This document shows, piece by piece, positions 1 to 7,855 of a DNA stretch of 43,481 bases. Every line of letters starts with the position of its first letter. The stretch's first letter is position 1. The DNA is taken from positions 1 through 43,481 of the forward strand of contig DATLXH010000094.1 in NCBI GenBank assembly GCA_035576005.1, in the 5' to 3' direction. Under the pieces are notes generated by a model that saw nothing but the letters and a program-made list of their open reading frames with translations, was not told where the DNA came from and made no database searches. This DNA comes from DATLXH01 sp035576005 (GTDB taxonomy: Bacteria; Acidobacteriota; Thermoanaerobaculia; Gp7-AA8). A program made the translations under genes and the position numbers.

Positions 1-148
1 CGGATAGCGGCCTGTCTGCTTCGTTGCACGGCAATTTCGCTCCTTGACATAGTGTCGACTATGCCTTCGTCCCAAAATCGCCGTGCGCCTCGCATCCAAG
101 CCACTCTCCGCCGTCTCACGACAAAGGTCTGTGAGAAATGCTGGCTAG
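1..148 (-). repeat. Long-hairpin repeat, copy 1 (truncated by window edge)
   Basis: The reverse complement of this stretch matches 7856-8002 with about three mismatches over some 134 bases. It carries the same apex, CATAGT-GTCG-ACTATG at 48-63, and the same end sequence (GGTCTGTGAGAAATGC at about 126-141). About 37 bases of the distal arm lie outside the window. The element sits directly 3' of the response-regulator gene ending at 195. Bases 149-194 hold nothing I recognise. Confidence 0.85.
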
Positions 149-194
149 CGGGAACGTCTCGAGCACACCAGGCCGTGCGCCAGACGTTACGCAG

Positions 195-593
195 TCAGTG
201 AAGTTTGTGAGGGGGCGGGACAGCGCTTCGAGCGCTCAGGCAGTCGCTGAGCGCAGTCCTCAACTTCGAGATTTCAAAAGGCTTTCGGATTCTTGCGATT
301 ACGTTGGGCGTGAGAGTGCTCTCGATCAGACCATCTGATCCGGCTGACATCACGATCACGTTGGCAATACCAGGCGCCGATTGCTTCAGACCTTCAAGCA
401 CATCGAAACCGCTCACATCCGGCATTTTCAGATCGAGAACGATTGCGTCGTATCGCTTGGCTCCAGTCATCTCGAGCGCTTCGCGCCCGCCGGCGGCAAA
501 GGCGAGCGAGTAGGCCTCGTCGGCAAGGACGACGCCCATGAGCTGCCTGAACGCCGGATCGTCGTCGACGATCAACACGGACTTGGGGGTCAT
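195..593 (-). CDS. Single-domain response regulator (CheY-like receiver)
   Basis: A 132-residue receiver domain with no output domain. The acidic pocket is D10-D12, the phospho-acceptor is D54 (IVLDLKMPD), the switch serine is S83 (VIVMSAG) and the conserved lysine is K104 in RKPFE. Such proteins work by phosphorylation-dependent docking on a partner, or as phosphate sinks in a phosphorelay. No histidine kinase is adjacent, so the partner is unknown. The ATG at 593 was chosen because the receiver fold begins immediately after it (KSVLIVDDD); a 34-residue upstream extension is open but contains nothing receiver-like. It is the last gene of the minus-strand run and lies 158 bp after trpE, so co-transcription with trpE is possible but not shown. 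The short Ser/Pro/His tail has no recognised role. Confidence 0.9.
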   Translation of the reverse strand: MTPKSVLIVDDDPAFRQLMGVVLADEAYSLAFAAGGREALEMTGAKRYDAIVLDLKMPDVSGFDVLEGLKQSAPGIANVIVMSAGSDGLIESTLTPNVIARIRKPFEISKLRTALSDCLSARSAVPPPHKLH

Positions 594-751
594 AGTGGGA
601 GAACGGAAGTATACGCTGGGGGGGAATGCCATTCCGATAGGAAACCTCTTACAGCGGGGGGAATGACCGAACCGCTGTCCTCCCCAGGGGCACATGACCC
701 CACAATTTGAATTGCCTGGCCGATGTCAAGCCCGCATTTCGGGCTAGCATT

Positions 752-2218
752 TCACCCGGCGGCAGCGATGATGGCCTGCTTGAGTGCGGCAGCCTTGTTC
801 TCAGTTTCGATGAACTCCTTGTCCGGATCTGAGTCGTAAACGATTCCCGCCCCCGCTTGAACCAACGCGCGGTCATTCACGAGTACGACGGTGCGAATCG
901 TGATGCACGAATCGAGGTTTCCTCCAAAGTCGAAATAGGCAACGGCCCCGGCATAAGGACCTCGACGAGCGTTCTCGATCTCGTCGATCAACTCCATCGC
1001 TCTGATCTTCGGGGCCCCGCTGACCGTCCCCGCGGGAAAGGACGCCAGGAAGGCGTCGATGGAAGTCACATCGTCGCGCAGCACTCCCGTCACGTTACTC
1101 ACCAGATGCATTACGTGGCTGTAGCGCTCGACCTTCGCAAACTCGGTGACGTTCACCGAGCCCTGCTTCGAAACACGTCCCACGTCATTTCTTCCCAGGT
1201 CTACGAGCATCAGATGTTCCGCATTCTCCTTCGGGTCGTCTCGCAGTTCCGCCTCGAGTGCGACATCGCCCTCGGGCGTAGCAGCTCTTGCGCGGGTGCC
1301 GGCTATGGGACGAGTCGCCACCGTTGAGTCGAGCACGCGCACCAGCATCTCGGGCGATGTTCCGACAAGGGTGCATTCCTTCGTACGCAGTAGAAACATG
1401 TAAGGAGAAGGGTTCAGGGTTCTCAGGGCTTCGTACAACTCCAGTGAGCGGCTGGTTGGAAATGCGGTTTCCCAGCGCTGAGAAAGGACGATCTGAAAGA
1501 TCTCGCCTGCGGTGATCTCCTCTTGAGCGCGTCTGACCATCTCGGCGAACTCATCGGGCGAGCAGTTGGAGGTGAAAACAGGAGACCGCGCCGAGTGATC
1601 GGGTTGACTCGACAGGCGCACGACCGAGCCCGTCGCTGCCGTTCGCGAACGTCCGATTGAAGCTACGGTGTCCTCGACCTTCTGGACACCCATCGTGAGT
1701 AAGGACTTGCTATCCATGTCGCTGGTTGCAAAGAGATTCGTGATGACAGTGACCGTGCGGTCCTCGTGATCGAGGATGACCGCGCTATCGAAAAAGAGGA
1801 GACATGCGTCGGGAATCGCGGTGGTCGATGGGTGGCGGTCAGGAATCTGCTCGCTCCACCGCGCAACGTCGTAGCCGAAGTAGCCGACTGCGCCGCCGAT
1901 GAAGGGAGGCAACTCCTCCCGGCGATGAACGCGAAGTGGACGGAGCTCGTGGCGAAATTTCTGCGCGCAGTCCGGTTCGCCCCGTTCAAAACGGCGGCTC
2001 CTTCGCCCGTCGTGGCCAATGAAAGAATAGCGTCCTGTCTCCCCTGCCTCCGCACTCTCGAACAGAAACGCGTCGCTCGAACCGCGCGCGACTTCGCGGA
2101 AAACGGCGGCCGGTGTCAGTCCTTCGAGCGCAATCCGACGGACGATGGGAATGACGTCGTAATGCAATCGAAGCTCGTCGAGCTCCTGCGCAGAAACGAA
2201 CGGCGGATCAGACGTCAA
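752..2218 (-). CDS. trpE: Anthranilate synthase component I
   Basis: This 488-residue protein makes anthranilate from chorismate, the first committed step of tryptophan synthesis, using ammonia delivered by TrpG. The N-terminal region has the tryptophan-binding segment FLFES (residues 51-55, ending in S55), the equivalent of the feedback-inhibition LLES motif. The chorismate-binding domain fills the C-terminal half, with GEIFQIVLSQRW, PIAGTRARA, LVDLGRNDVG and PAGTVSGAPKIRAMELI (SGAPK at about 400-404). The PAGTVSGAPK form is typical of TrpE; PabB usually has PGGSVTGAPK. The start is TTG at 2218 with AAGG about 9 bases upstream. It is downstream of hisS on the same strand, 190 bp away with a repeat in between. 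No trpG or other trp gene is in the window, so the glutaminase subunit must be encoded elsewhere. Confidence 0.95.
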   Translation of the reverse strand: MTSDPPFVSAQELDELRLHYDVIPIVRRIALEGLTPAAVFREVARGSSDAFLFESAEAGETGRYSFIGHDGRRSRRFERGEPDCAQKFRHELRPLRVHRREELPPFIGGAVGYFGYDVARWSEQIPDRHPSTTAIPDACLLFFDSAVILDHEDRTVTVITNLFATSDMDSKSLLTMGVQKVEDTVASIGRSRTAATGSVVRLSSQPDHSARSPVFTSNCSPDEFAEMVRRAQEEITAGEIFQIVLSQRWETAFPTSRSLELYEALRTLNPSPYMFLLRTKECTLVGTSPEMLVRVLDSTVATRPIAGTRARAATPEGDVALEAELRDDPKENAEHLMLVDLGRNDVGRVSKQGSVNVTEFAKVERYSHVMHLVSNVTGVLRDDVTSIDAFLASFPAGTVSGAPKIRAMELIDEIENARRGPYAGAVAYFDFGGNLDSCITIRTVVLVNDRALVQAGAGIVYDSDPDKEFIETENKAAALKQAIIAAAG

Positions 2219-2257
2219 CGGTGTGCCTTGTCAGGGGTATGCGCGTACCAGCACGAA

Positions 2258-2350
2258 AACGACGGCCCGAAGGGCCGCACCCCTCTCCCCGGCGGGGAGA
2301 GTGTGGTCGCGCTAGCGACAGGGAAAGGGGCCGCGAGAGGTACGAAGACC
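2258..2350 (+). repeat. GC-rich modular palindromic repeat, half copy
   Basis: GGCCCGAAGGGCC is followed by the hairpin CCTCTCCCCGGCGGGGAGAG and by GGTCGCG..GCGAC, ending in GGCCGCGAGAGGTACGAAG. This matches the left half of the longer copies at 6892-7094 and 12525-12734. It lies between hisS and trpE, where its stable hairpins could affect read-through into trpE. Confidence 0.75.
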
Positions 2351-2408
2351 GTGCTTGATTCGGGGCGCTCATCGCACGTTCATCCGCGGCAGGCTCGGGG
2401 ACATGTTT

Positions 2409-3725
2409 TCACCGCCCCATCGCGATGATCGGATATTTTTGCAGATAGGCACTGAGGAGCATCTCCTCCTGAGTCGCAGCCTCCAGGTCGCGAACCTTCA
2501 CGGACAATCCCGCAGGCTCAGACTCGCTGGTACCGAGAATGATCGCGTGCCTTGCGCCAGCGGCAACGGCACTCTTGAGCGACTTGCCGAGGTTGATGTT
2601 CGAGGATTGCCGATAGTCGAAAACAACAGACCTGCCTGCGGTTCGAAGGAAGGCCACAGCGGCGGCGACCGACTCGGCGCGCGCGCCATCCGCAATGACA
2701 AAAGCATCGACCGCTCGACCTCCACCTGCCGCCAGACCCTTTTCTTTCAACAGTTCGCCGAGGACCACATCCCCGAAACCGAACCCGAGAGCTGGTATAT
2801 CGACTCCGGCCAACGCTGAGAAAAGCCGGTCGTATCGTCCGCCGCCGCAGATTGCACGCAGCTCACCTTTCCGATCGAAGATCTCGAACACGATTCCTGT
2901 GTAGTAGGCGAGACCGCGAACGATCTTCATGTCAAATGCAATGAAGTCGAAGTACCCGAGGGCACGCAGGGTGGATTCGTACGTGGTTAGCTCATCGACG
3001 ACTTTTTCCATTGCAGGATTGTCCGGGAATCGCCGCGCCAGTTCGTGGAGGTCGCGAACCTCCGTGAGTGAGAACGCTTTGGCCGCCTGGTCTGCGGTCA
3101 TACCGAGATCGACCAGTCGCTTCAAGCCAACCTCGCGAGGCTCACGGTCCACCTTGTCGATCACGTTGTAAGCAACCGGAAGATCCTCCTCGCGAACGCC
3201 GAGATCGAGGAGCGCGAACTGGAGAAGACGCCGATCGGAATAGCGTGCAATGACATCGCCCGATTCGAGTCCGAGGTCTGTGAGGACATTCAGGGCCGCC
3301 GCGAGAAGGTCCGCATCGGCGAGCACAGAGTCTTCGCCGACTATGTCCATGTTGAGCTGGAAATGCTCGCGGAGCCTCCCGCGCTGCTGCTTTTCGTAAC
3401 GGAAGAGCTGCGGAGTCGAGAACCAGCGGACCGGCCGCGGAAGCCCTTTGATTTTCGAGCCGAGCATCCGCACCAGGGTGGGCGTCATCTCGGGACGCAG
3501 CGCGACTTCGCGTCCCCCCTTGTCGGTGAAATTGAAAAGTTGATTCACTATTTCAGGCCCCGACTTCGCGACGAAGAGCTCGAGGGATTCGAGAGGGGGA
3601 CCGTCGTACTCGTCGAAACCGTATCGCCGCGCGACGTCACGCCACGCGCGAAAGATCTGATTGCGCCGAGCCATCTCCTCCGGGAAAAAATCGCGGAAGC
3701 CGGGAAGGGAACTGTGCCTTGTCAC
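2409..3725 (-). CDS. hisS: Histidyl-tRNA synthetase
   Basis: A 438-residue class II aminoacyl-tRNA synthetase charging tRNA-His. Motif 2 is visible as RWFSTPQLFRYEKQQRGRLR. The histidine-specific block RGLAYYTGIVFE is followed by GGGRYDRL, the motif-3 neighbourhood. The last ~100 residues (from about 340) look like the anticodon-binding domain (VDAFVIADG, then YRQSSNINLGKSLKSA). Having this domain and the RGLxYYTG block argues for a true HisS over the HisZ paralogue. The start is GTG at 3725: its G and the following TGA overlap the aroDE stop (4-bp GTGA overlap), indicating translational coupling, with AGGA about 8 bases upstream inside aroDE. Sharing a transcript with aroDE and trpE links tRNA charging to aromatic amino-acid synthesis only by position. 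Confidence 0.93.
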   Translation of the reverse strand: MTRHSSLPGFRDFFPEEMARRNQIFRAWRDVARRYGFDEYDGPPLESLELFVAKSGPEIVNQLFNFTDKGGREVALRPEMTPTLVRMLGSKIKGLPRPVRWFSTPQLFRYEKQQRGRLREHFQLNMDIVGEDSVLADADLLAAALNVLTDLGLESGDVIARYSDRRLLQFALLDLGVREEDLPVAYNVIDKVDREPREVGLKRLVDLGMTADQAAKAFSLTEVRDLHELARRFPDNPAMEKVVDELTTYESTLRALGYFDFIAFDMKIVRGLAYYTGIVFEIFDRKGELRAICGGGRYDRLFSALAGVDIPALGFGFGDVVLGELLKEKGLAAGGGRAVDAFVIADGARAESVAAAVAFLRTAGRSVVFDYRQSSNINLGKSLKSAVAAGARHAIILGTSESEPAGLSVKVRDLEAATQEEMLLSAYLQKYPIIAMGR

Positions 3726-5299
3726 CGCTGCATCCTACCTGTCTGCTGAGCATCGGAACGAGACTTCGATGCCGATTCTTCACCCACAGGTGCAAGAGCA
3801 GCGAGAAAAATCAGCGACTGCCGAACTGCCTGAGCTTCGAGAAGGTCCATGCCGGCAAACGTCGTCATTCCGGACTTGCGCGCGCGCTCCACAGCTCTCG
3901 ACTCCGTGCCGTATGAGACATCGATCAATATATTTTCGGGATGGAAGAGCGTCGGTGGCAGGTCGAGATCCGACGACGCAGGAACCGTATTGATTACGAT
4001 TCCCCCGTCGAAGCGCGAAAGATCGTCGATCGATCGCGACTCGATGCCGAGCTCAGCGCCCACGGCCGCGACACGCTCCCGACTTCTGCCAAACAGCGCG
4101 CCTGGAATCCCGGCGTCCTGCAGGGCAACGATCGCTGCGCGAGCGGTACCTCCGGAACCGATCACCGCAGCGCGGCTCCGTTTCATCGGATCGATCTGTC
4201 CGAGGATCGCGCTGAAGCCGTCGACGTCGGTGTTGTCGGCCACGAGGCCTCCGTGTACCTGCGTTGCGCTCATCAATCCTCTATCTGGCGATTTGTGTTG
4301 AAACGACCGCACGACGGTGTTCACGGCGCGGGCCCGCCGCGCGTTCGGTCCGATCACGGCCCCGGTCTCCAAAGCGAAGCGAAACGCAGCCTCCTTGAAA
4401 GGCGCCGTAATGCTCAGCCCCGTAGGAGCGAATCGCTCGCCAGCAACGAGATGGCGCATTACATCGTTCAGCTCGCTGGTCTCGGCGATGCTGTACGCAG
4501 CAGACAGCTGATTCCTTCGGAATCTCGCATTGTGAATGACTGGCGAACCGCTCATGGCCACATGCTCGCCCACCACCGCGAACAGGGCGTCGGGCCAACC
4601 ATTCGGCTCCCTGCCGAGGATTGCGAGACTTCGCTCGAGCGTGAGCTGTCCGGGGGCGGCGAGTGATCGCTCGTCGCGGGCGACAAAGTGCATCTCAGAC
4701 CCGAACAGCGGCGCGAGAATTCTGCTGTACAACCCGAGCTGTCCCATCCCGAAGAGTGTGCGTCGATTGACAGTCACTTCCGAATCGACGTCACTCAGGC
4801 TGGACGATGCAATCCCGGCTCTTGTGCCATTGGTCAAAGCCTCGAGGATTCTGAGGTTGTCCCCGAAAGACTGAGGCGTCGCCGCGATTTTGACTCGCGC
4901 GCATCCAAAGCGATTCATCCCCGACTCCAGAGCTCCCAGATCGGGCACCCCTCGGAAATCATGGTGCGAGAGAATCAGCTGGTTGCGATATCGGTCGAGC
5001 AGCGAAGGATCGGTCACTCCTTCGTACTCGACATCGATGTAGTCGAACCCAGCATCGACCCCCCGCCGGACCAGCGATGGATCAAACGGAGCGCATGGAG
5101 CGCCAGCAGCGCTTCTGCTGGTCAGGATCATCGGCTTGTCAGATAACGCACGGAACCGGGCAAGGTCGACACCGGAGATGGCGCAGTCACTGAACCTGTC
5201 GATACGGAGCTCGAGTTCGTCGGCGTCCACGGGCGCCTCTGCGATGGCCTGCATCGCCGCGCCAGGAGTTTTCTCGAAGATCGTAAGAACGGTTTTCAT
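3722..5299 (-). CDS. aroDE: Fused 3-dehydroquinate dehydratase (type I) / shikimate dehydrogenase
   Basis: One 525-residue polypeptide covers two successive shikimate-pathway steps. Residues 1-228 form a type I dehydroquinase barrel: E29/E31 in ELELRID, the catalytic His in SHHDF (H113) and the Schiff-base lysine in RVKIAAT (K137). Residues ~235-510 form NADPH-dependent shikimate dehydrogenase: shikimate-binding SGSP (S250, S252), catalytic K302 in SITAPFK, AVNTV, D358 in DNTDVDG and the dinucleotide loop GSGGTARA (381-388). All key residues of both halves are present, so both activities are expected. It starts 33 bp after the SirB1-like gene and overlaps hisS by 4 bp. AroD-AroE fusions are known in plants, chlamydiae and some other bacteria; this is the order seen there. 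No strong Shine-Dalgarno precedes the ATG. Confidence 0.94.
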   Translation of the reverse strand: MKTVLTIFEKTPGAAMQAIAEAPVDADELELRIDRFSDCAISGVDLARFRALSDKPMILTSRSAAGAPCAPFDPSLVRRGVDAGFDYIDVEYEGVTDPSLLDRYRNQLILSHHDFRGVPDLGALESGMNRFGCARVKIAATPQSFGDNLRILEALTNGTRAGIASSSLSDVDSEVTVNRRTLFGMGQLGLYSRILAPLFGSEMHFVARDERSLAAPGQLTLERSLAILGREPNGWPDALFAVVGEHVAMSGSPVIHNARFRRNQLSAAYSIAETSELNDVMRHLVAGERFAPTGLSITAPFKEAAFRFALETGAVIGPNARRARAVNTVVRSFQHKSPDRGLMSATQVHGGLVADNTDVDGFSAILGQIDPMKRSRAAVIGSGGTARAAIVALQDAGIPGALFGRSRERVAAVGAELGIESRSIDDLSRFDGGIVINTVPASSDLDLPPTLFHPENILIDVSYGTESRAVERARKSGMTTFAGMDLLEAQAVRQSLIFLAALAPVGEESASKSRSDAQQTGRMQR

Positions 5300-5332
5300 G
5301 GATCAGGAATCGGGCCTATGCAGACGGCGGCC

Positions 5333-6031
5333 TCAATTGCTCATTCCCGCGATCTGAAGAATTTCCATTCGCTCCTGCGCAGCGGTGGCCTTTCTCTGCT
5401 CTCCGGTTCTTGTATACATCCCCTGAAGATTCGCGAGAATCCTCATCAGCGTTTCGCGGCCTCCCCACCCTCGAAGATGCTCACTCTTGAGAACGATCTT
5501 TCCGCCGCTCATTTCCGAGATCAGCTCACCAATCTCGCGAACCGTTACCGTCGTGCCACCACGAAAGGGATCGACGTAAATTTCATTGAGCTCGCACTGC
5601 ACTTTGACCAGGTAATGACCCGGCAGTCCCACCCCGATCGCTTCGAGTCCGATACGGCTGGCGACGTGGAGAAAGACGACGGACAGCGTGATCGGGAGCC
5701 CCGCCTTGCGGTCGATCACCTCGTTGAGGCAGGCGTTGCGAGGATCGTAGTAGTCGACCGTGTCGCCGTGGTAACCGTCGATATCGAACATCTCTCCCTG
5801 GAGGTGGCCGAGCAGAAAGATGGCAGGCTCCCCCGGGCGGACTCGCGCGCTGGCCCTGTCCGCCAGCTCGTCAAGCTGACGCAAATAGCCATCAACATCA
5901 ATCTGAGGGTAGTCTTCCAGCGCGATGAGCAAAGCTCCGTACGCGATGTTCGATCCGTCGATCTCGTTCTGCGCGAACTCTTTGAAGCGTCGTCGCGCCT
6001 CGGCCGGGTGGATGTAGATCGATTCAGACAT
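5333..6031 (-). CDS. SirB1/transglutaminase-like family protein
   Basis: A 232-residue cytoplasmic protein of the SirB1 type. The core block is FDIDGYHGDTVDYYDPRNACLNEVIDRK, followed by GLPITLSVVFL and GVGLPGHYLVK, as in the transglutaminase-like superfamily-2 proteins. The last ~60 residues look helical and TPR-like (LMRILANLQGMYTRTGEQRKA). The biochemical activity of this family is not established. A cysteine is present in NACLNEV, where many members have a non-cysteine residue, so catalytic function is uncertain. The ATG at 6031 fits the start of homology; an ATG at 6058 would add nine residues. Neither has a clear Shine-Dalgarno. It is the first gene of the minus-strand run and is divergent from recO across ~60 bp, which must hold both promoters. 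Confidence 0.82.
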   Translation of the reverse strand: MSESIYIHPAEARRRFKEFAQNEIDGSNIAYGALLIALEDYPQIDVDGYLRQLDELADRASARVRPGEPAIFLLGHLQGEMFDIDGYHGDTVDYYDPRNACLNEVIDRKAGLPITLSVVFLHVASRIGLEAIGVGLPGHYLVKVQCELNEIYVDPFRGGTTVTVREIGELISEMSGGKIVLKSEHLRGWGGRETLMRILANLQGMYTRTGEQRKATAAQERMEILQIAGMSN

Positions 6032-6090
6032 GGTTTGGGGTCGGTTGCAACGGGACATGAGATACGAGACAGACCAGTGGAGTGTAATGG

Positions 6091-6837
6091 ATGAAGCGCG
6101 AGCGCACCGAAGCCATCATTCTTCACACCTTCCCCTCTCGCGAGCGAGACAAGCTGGTCGTGTTCCTCACGCCCGAGCACGGCAAACGGAAAGGATGGGC
6201 GTACGGAGCACGGGGAGGAAAACACCGTTTTGGAGCTTCACTCGAACCGCTCTCGAAAGTGAGTATCGGTTACATCGTCAAAGAAAACGAGGAAGTCGTT
6301 CGTATCGAGTCGGTGGACCTGATCCGCTCACTGTTTGCCGCGCAGCAGAACCTGGTGAGCAGCATCGCCGGAACCTACATCGCGGAAATGGTCGATACCT
6401 TCGCCTTGCCGGATGATCCCTCTGAAGTTCTTTACCGGCTTCTCGACCGATGTTGCGAGGCACTCCTGGCAGGAACCTCGCCTCTCGCGGTGACCGTTTA
6501 CGCCGAGATCTGGACTCTGAAAATTTCGGGGACGTTTCCGTCGCTCAAGGCCTGCTTTCATTGCCATGAGGCGCTCGTGGCACCGCTGCATTTCGACTCG
6601 GCCAGTACCGGCTTCGTCGGGTTCGAATGTGTGGGACGCAACTCCGTCGTGGTCCCGAACGATGTTTCCGCGGCTCTCGTTGATGTGCTGCGACTGCCAC
6701 TCGCGGAATTCGCTTTGCGCGCAACGACCGGGACAGATCTATTCGAACTGCGCTCGATCGCACGTGCGATCCGTCGGTCGTTCCTCGGTCACGAGCTGAA
6801 GACCCACGATCTTCTGGGAAGTCTGTTCAGCGGGTGA
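6091..6837 (+). CDS. recO: DNA repair protein RecO
   Basis: 248 residues, typical RecO length. RecO anneals single-stranded DNA and loads RecA with RecR (RecFOR pathway). The N-terminal OB-fold starts TEAIILHTFPSRERDKLVVFLT, and the RG-rich GAYG-like segment (KGWAYGARGGKHRFGASLEPL) is characteristic. The central part is helical. The zinc-finger region is incomplete: C155 and C158 (KACFHC) are present, but the second pair is reduced to one cysteine, C180 (GFECVGR). Loss of part of the cluster is seen in several RecO lineages. A GTGGAG lies ~9 bases before the ATG. The gene is divergent from the SirB1-like gene and is followed by a GC-rich repeat that may terminate it. Confidence 0.9.
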   Translation: MKRERTEAIILHTFPSRERDKLVVFLTPEHGKRKGWAYGARGGKHRFGASLEPLSKVSIGYIVKENEEVVRIESVDLIRSLFAAQQNLVSSIAGTYIAEMVDTFALPDDPSEVLYRLLDRCCEALLAGTSPLAVTVYAEIWTLKISGTFPSLKACFHCHEALVAPLHFDSASTGFVGFECVGRNSVVVPNDVSAALVDVLRLPLAEFALRATTGTDLFELRSIARAIRRSFLGHELKTHDLLGSLFSG

Positions 6838-6891
6838 CCTGAGGCTTCAATCCGGTCACGTCATCCCGAGCTTTAGAACACTGCTGTACAA

Positions 6892-7094
6892 GGGCCCCGA
6901 AGGGGCCGGATCCCTCTCCCCGGCGGGGAGCGGGTGGTCGCGTCAGCGACCGGGAGAGGGGCCGCGAGAGATACGAAAGTCGCGCTGATTTTAGGGAATC
7001 GCAAGACTTTCACGCCCCTCACCCTGCTTCGCTTCGCTCGCTTCCCTCTCCCCGCCGGGGAGAGGGACGCGCCGCCCTGCGGCTCAGCCACCTG
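6892..7094 (+). repeat. GC-rich modular palindromic repeat, full copy
   Basis: The left module has GGGCCCCGAAGGGGCC, a CTCTCCCCGGCGGGGAG hairpin and GGTCGCGTCAGCGACC. The right module has the GCTTCGCTTCGCTCGC simple run and the hairpin CCCTCTCCCCGCCGGGGAG, ending at GCGGCTCAGCCACC. The reverse complement reappears at 12525-12734. The repeat fills the gap between recO and the convergent gene ending at 7112, where the hairpins could end transcription from both sides. Upstream bases 6838-6891 include CGTCATCCCGAGC, echoed by TGTCGTCCCGAGCG near 12380. Confidence 0.8.
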
Positions 7095-7111
7095 ATTGGT
7101 CGCTTGCTGTC

Positions 7112-7786
7112 TCATCCGACAGCGATGCCGCCGCGCCCTTCGACGATGACTTCCCGATCGTGAAGAACCAGTTCCTGATTGCGGTCGAGGTGGATCCGTC
7201 TCCGCTCGATTCGCTCTTCACCTGCTTTTGAATAGAGCGTCAATTCCAGCATCGCGGTCTCGTCGCTGCGCCATTCGAAGGACGGCAGGTACGAGACATA
7301 AAGGGCTCGCAACATGTCCGGCCGGTCGATCCTCGAGACGGCCGCATCGTACTCCGAGGAGCTTGCGATCAGTCTCGTCACACTGGAGCTTGCTGAGCTG
7401 AGGAGCTCGGAGACGAGCATCCAGTACTCGAGTAGCCCCACCCCGCTCCGCTCGATCCTGAAAAAAGGAAACAGCGCTGTTTCGAGTCGAATCTCCGACG
7501 CAGCAGGAAGAGGCTGCTCCTTCTGCACAACAATCGGGGCAATCAGCCGATCACCAGCCTCGGAGAGAACATACCGGATGTGGTGGCCGTCCGGCAGCGA
7601 CACGGATGGAAGCATCTCCAGCAGCGATTGCGCCTGAATCTCGAGGTGCGCGCGCCATCGCTCGTTAGGAGGGATATGAGCAGGCGCAGCCGCGAAGGCT
7701 TCGCGGAAGCGCTCAGCGGTCAGCTCTCGTGCTCGACCTACCCGATCGCGAACCGTCATTACTTCAGCCAGAGTCAGCGTTCCCAT
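7112..7786 (-). CDS. Unrecognised protein, 224 aa
   Basis: I do not recognise this family. The protein is soluble, with no signal peptide or membrane span. The N-terminal part (about 1-60) is helical and Arg/Glu-rich (VRDRVGRARELTAERFREAF). The rest alternates strand-like and helical segments (IRYVLSEAGDRLIAPIVV, LLEYWMLVSELLSS), and the C-terminus is a charged beta-type stretch (RRRIHLDRNQELVLHDREVIV). Codon use resembles its neighbours, and no other frame has a better gene. There is no clear Shine-Dalgarno before the ATG at 7786; an ATG at 7759 is an alternative. A TACAAT on the minus strand at ~7793-7798 could be a -10 box, without a good -35. It is flanked by repeats on both sides and appears to be monocistronic. 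Confidence 0.65.
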   Translation of the reverse strand: MGTLTLAEVMTVRDRVGRARELTAERFREAFAAAPAHIPPNERWRAHLEIQAQSLLEMLPSVSLPDGHHIRYVLSEAGDRLIAPIVVQKEQPLPAASEIRLETALFPFFRIERSGVGLLEYWMLVSELLSSASSSVTRLIASSSEYDAAVSRIDRPDMLRALYVSYLPSFEWRSDETAMLELTLYSKAGEERIERRRIHLDRNQELVLHDREVIVEGRGGIAVG

Positions 7787-7855
7787 ATCGCGATTGTAGC
7801 CGGGCCCGACAGCGGCGTGAGGATCTCATCCTCTCGCGTCACGCCTCCCCAGGCG

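Noticed and set aside
44..63. TTGACA as a -35 promoter box
   Set aside because: It belongs to the hairpin repeat, is not conserved between copies and has no -10 partner.
729..745. AGCCCG/CGGGCT hairpin after trpE as terminator
   Set aside because: Only a 6-bp stem with no T-tract in the direction of trpE transcription; it partly resembles the ends of the long-hairpin repeat, but too briefly to call.
752..2218. PabB (aminodeoxychorismate synthase)
   Set aside because: PAGTVSGAPK and the FLFES feedback segment fit TrpE better.
2409..3725. HisZ (ATP phosphoribosyltransferase regulatory subunit)
   Set aside because: The RGLxYYTG histidine motif and the C-terminal anticodon-binding domain are present, as in HisS.
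3941..4666. Long open frame antisense to aroDE
   Set aside because: Shadow of a GC-rich gene; the opposite frame has complete catalytic motifs, while this one has low-complexity Arg/His-rich sequence.
5318..6094. 258-codon frame antisense to the SirB1-like gene
   Set aside because: Covers the real gene almost exactly, has no recognisable domain and spans the divergent promoter region.
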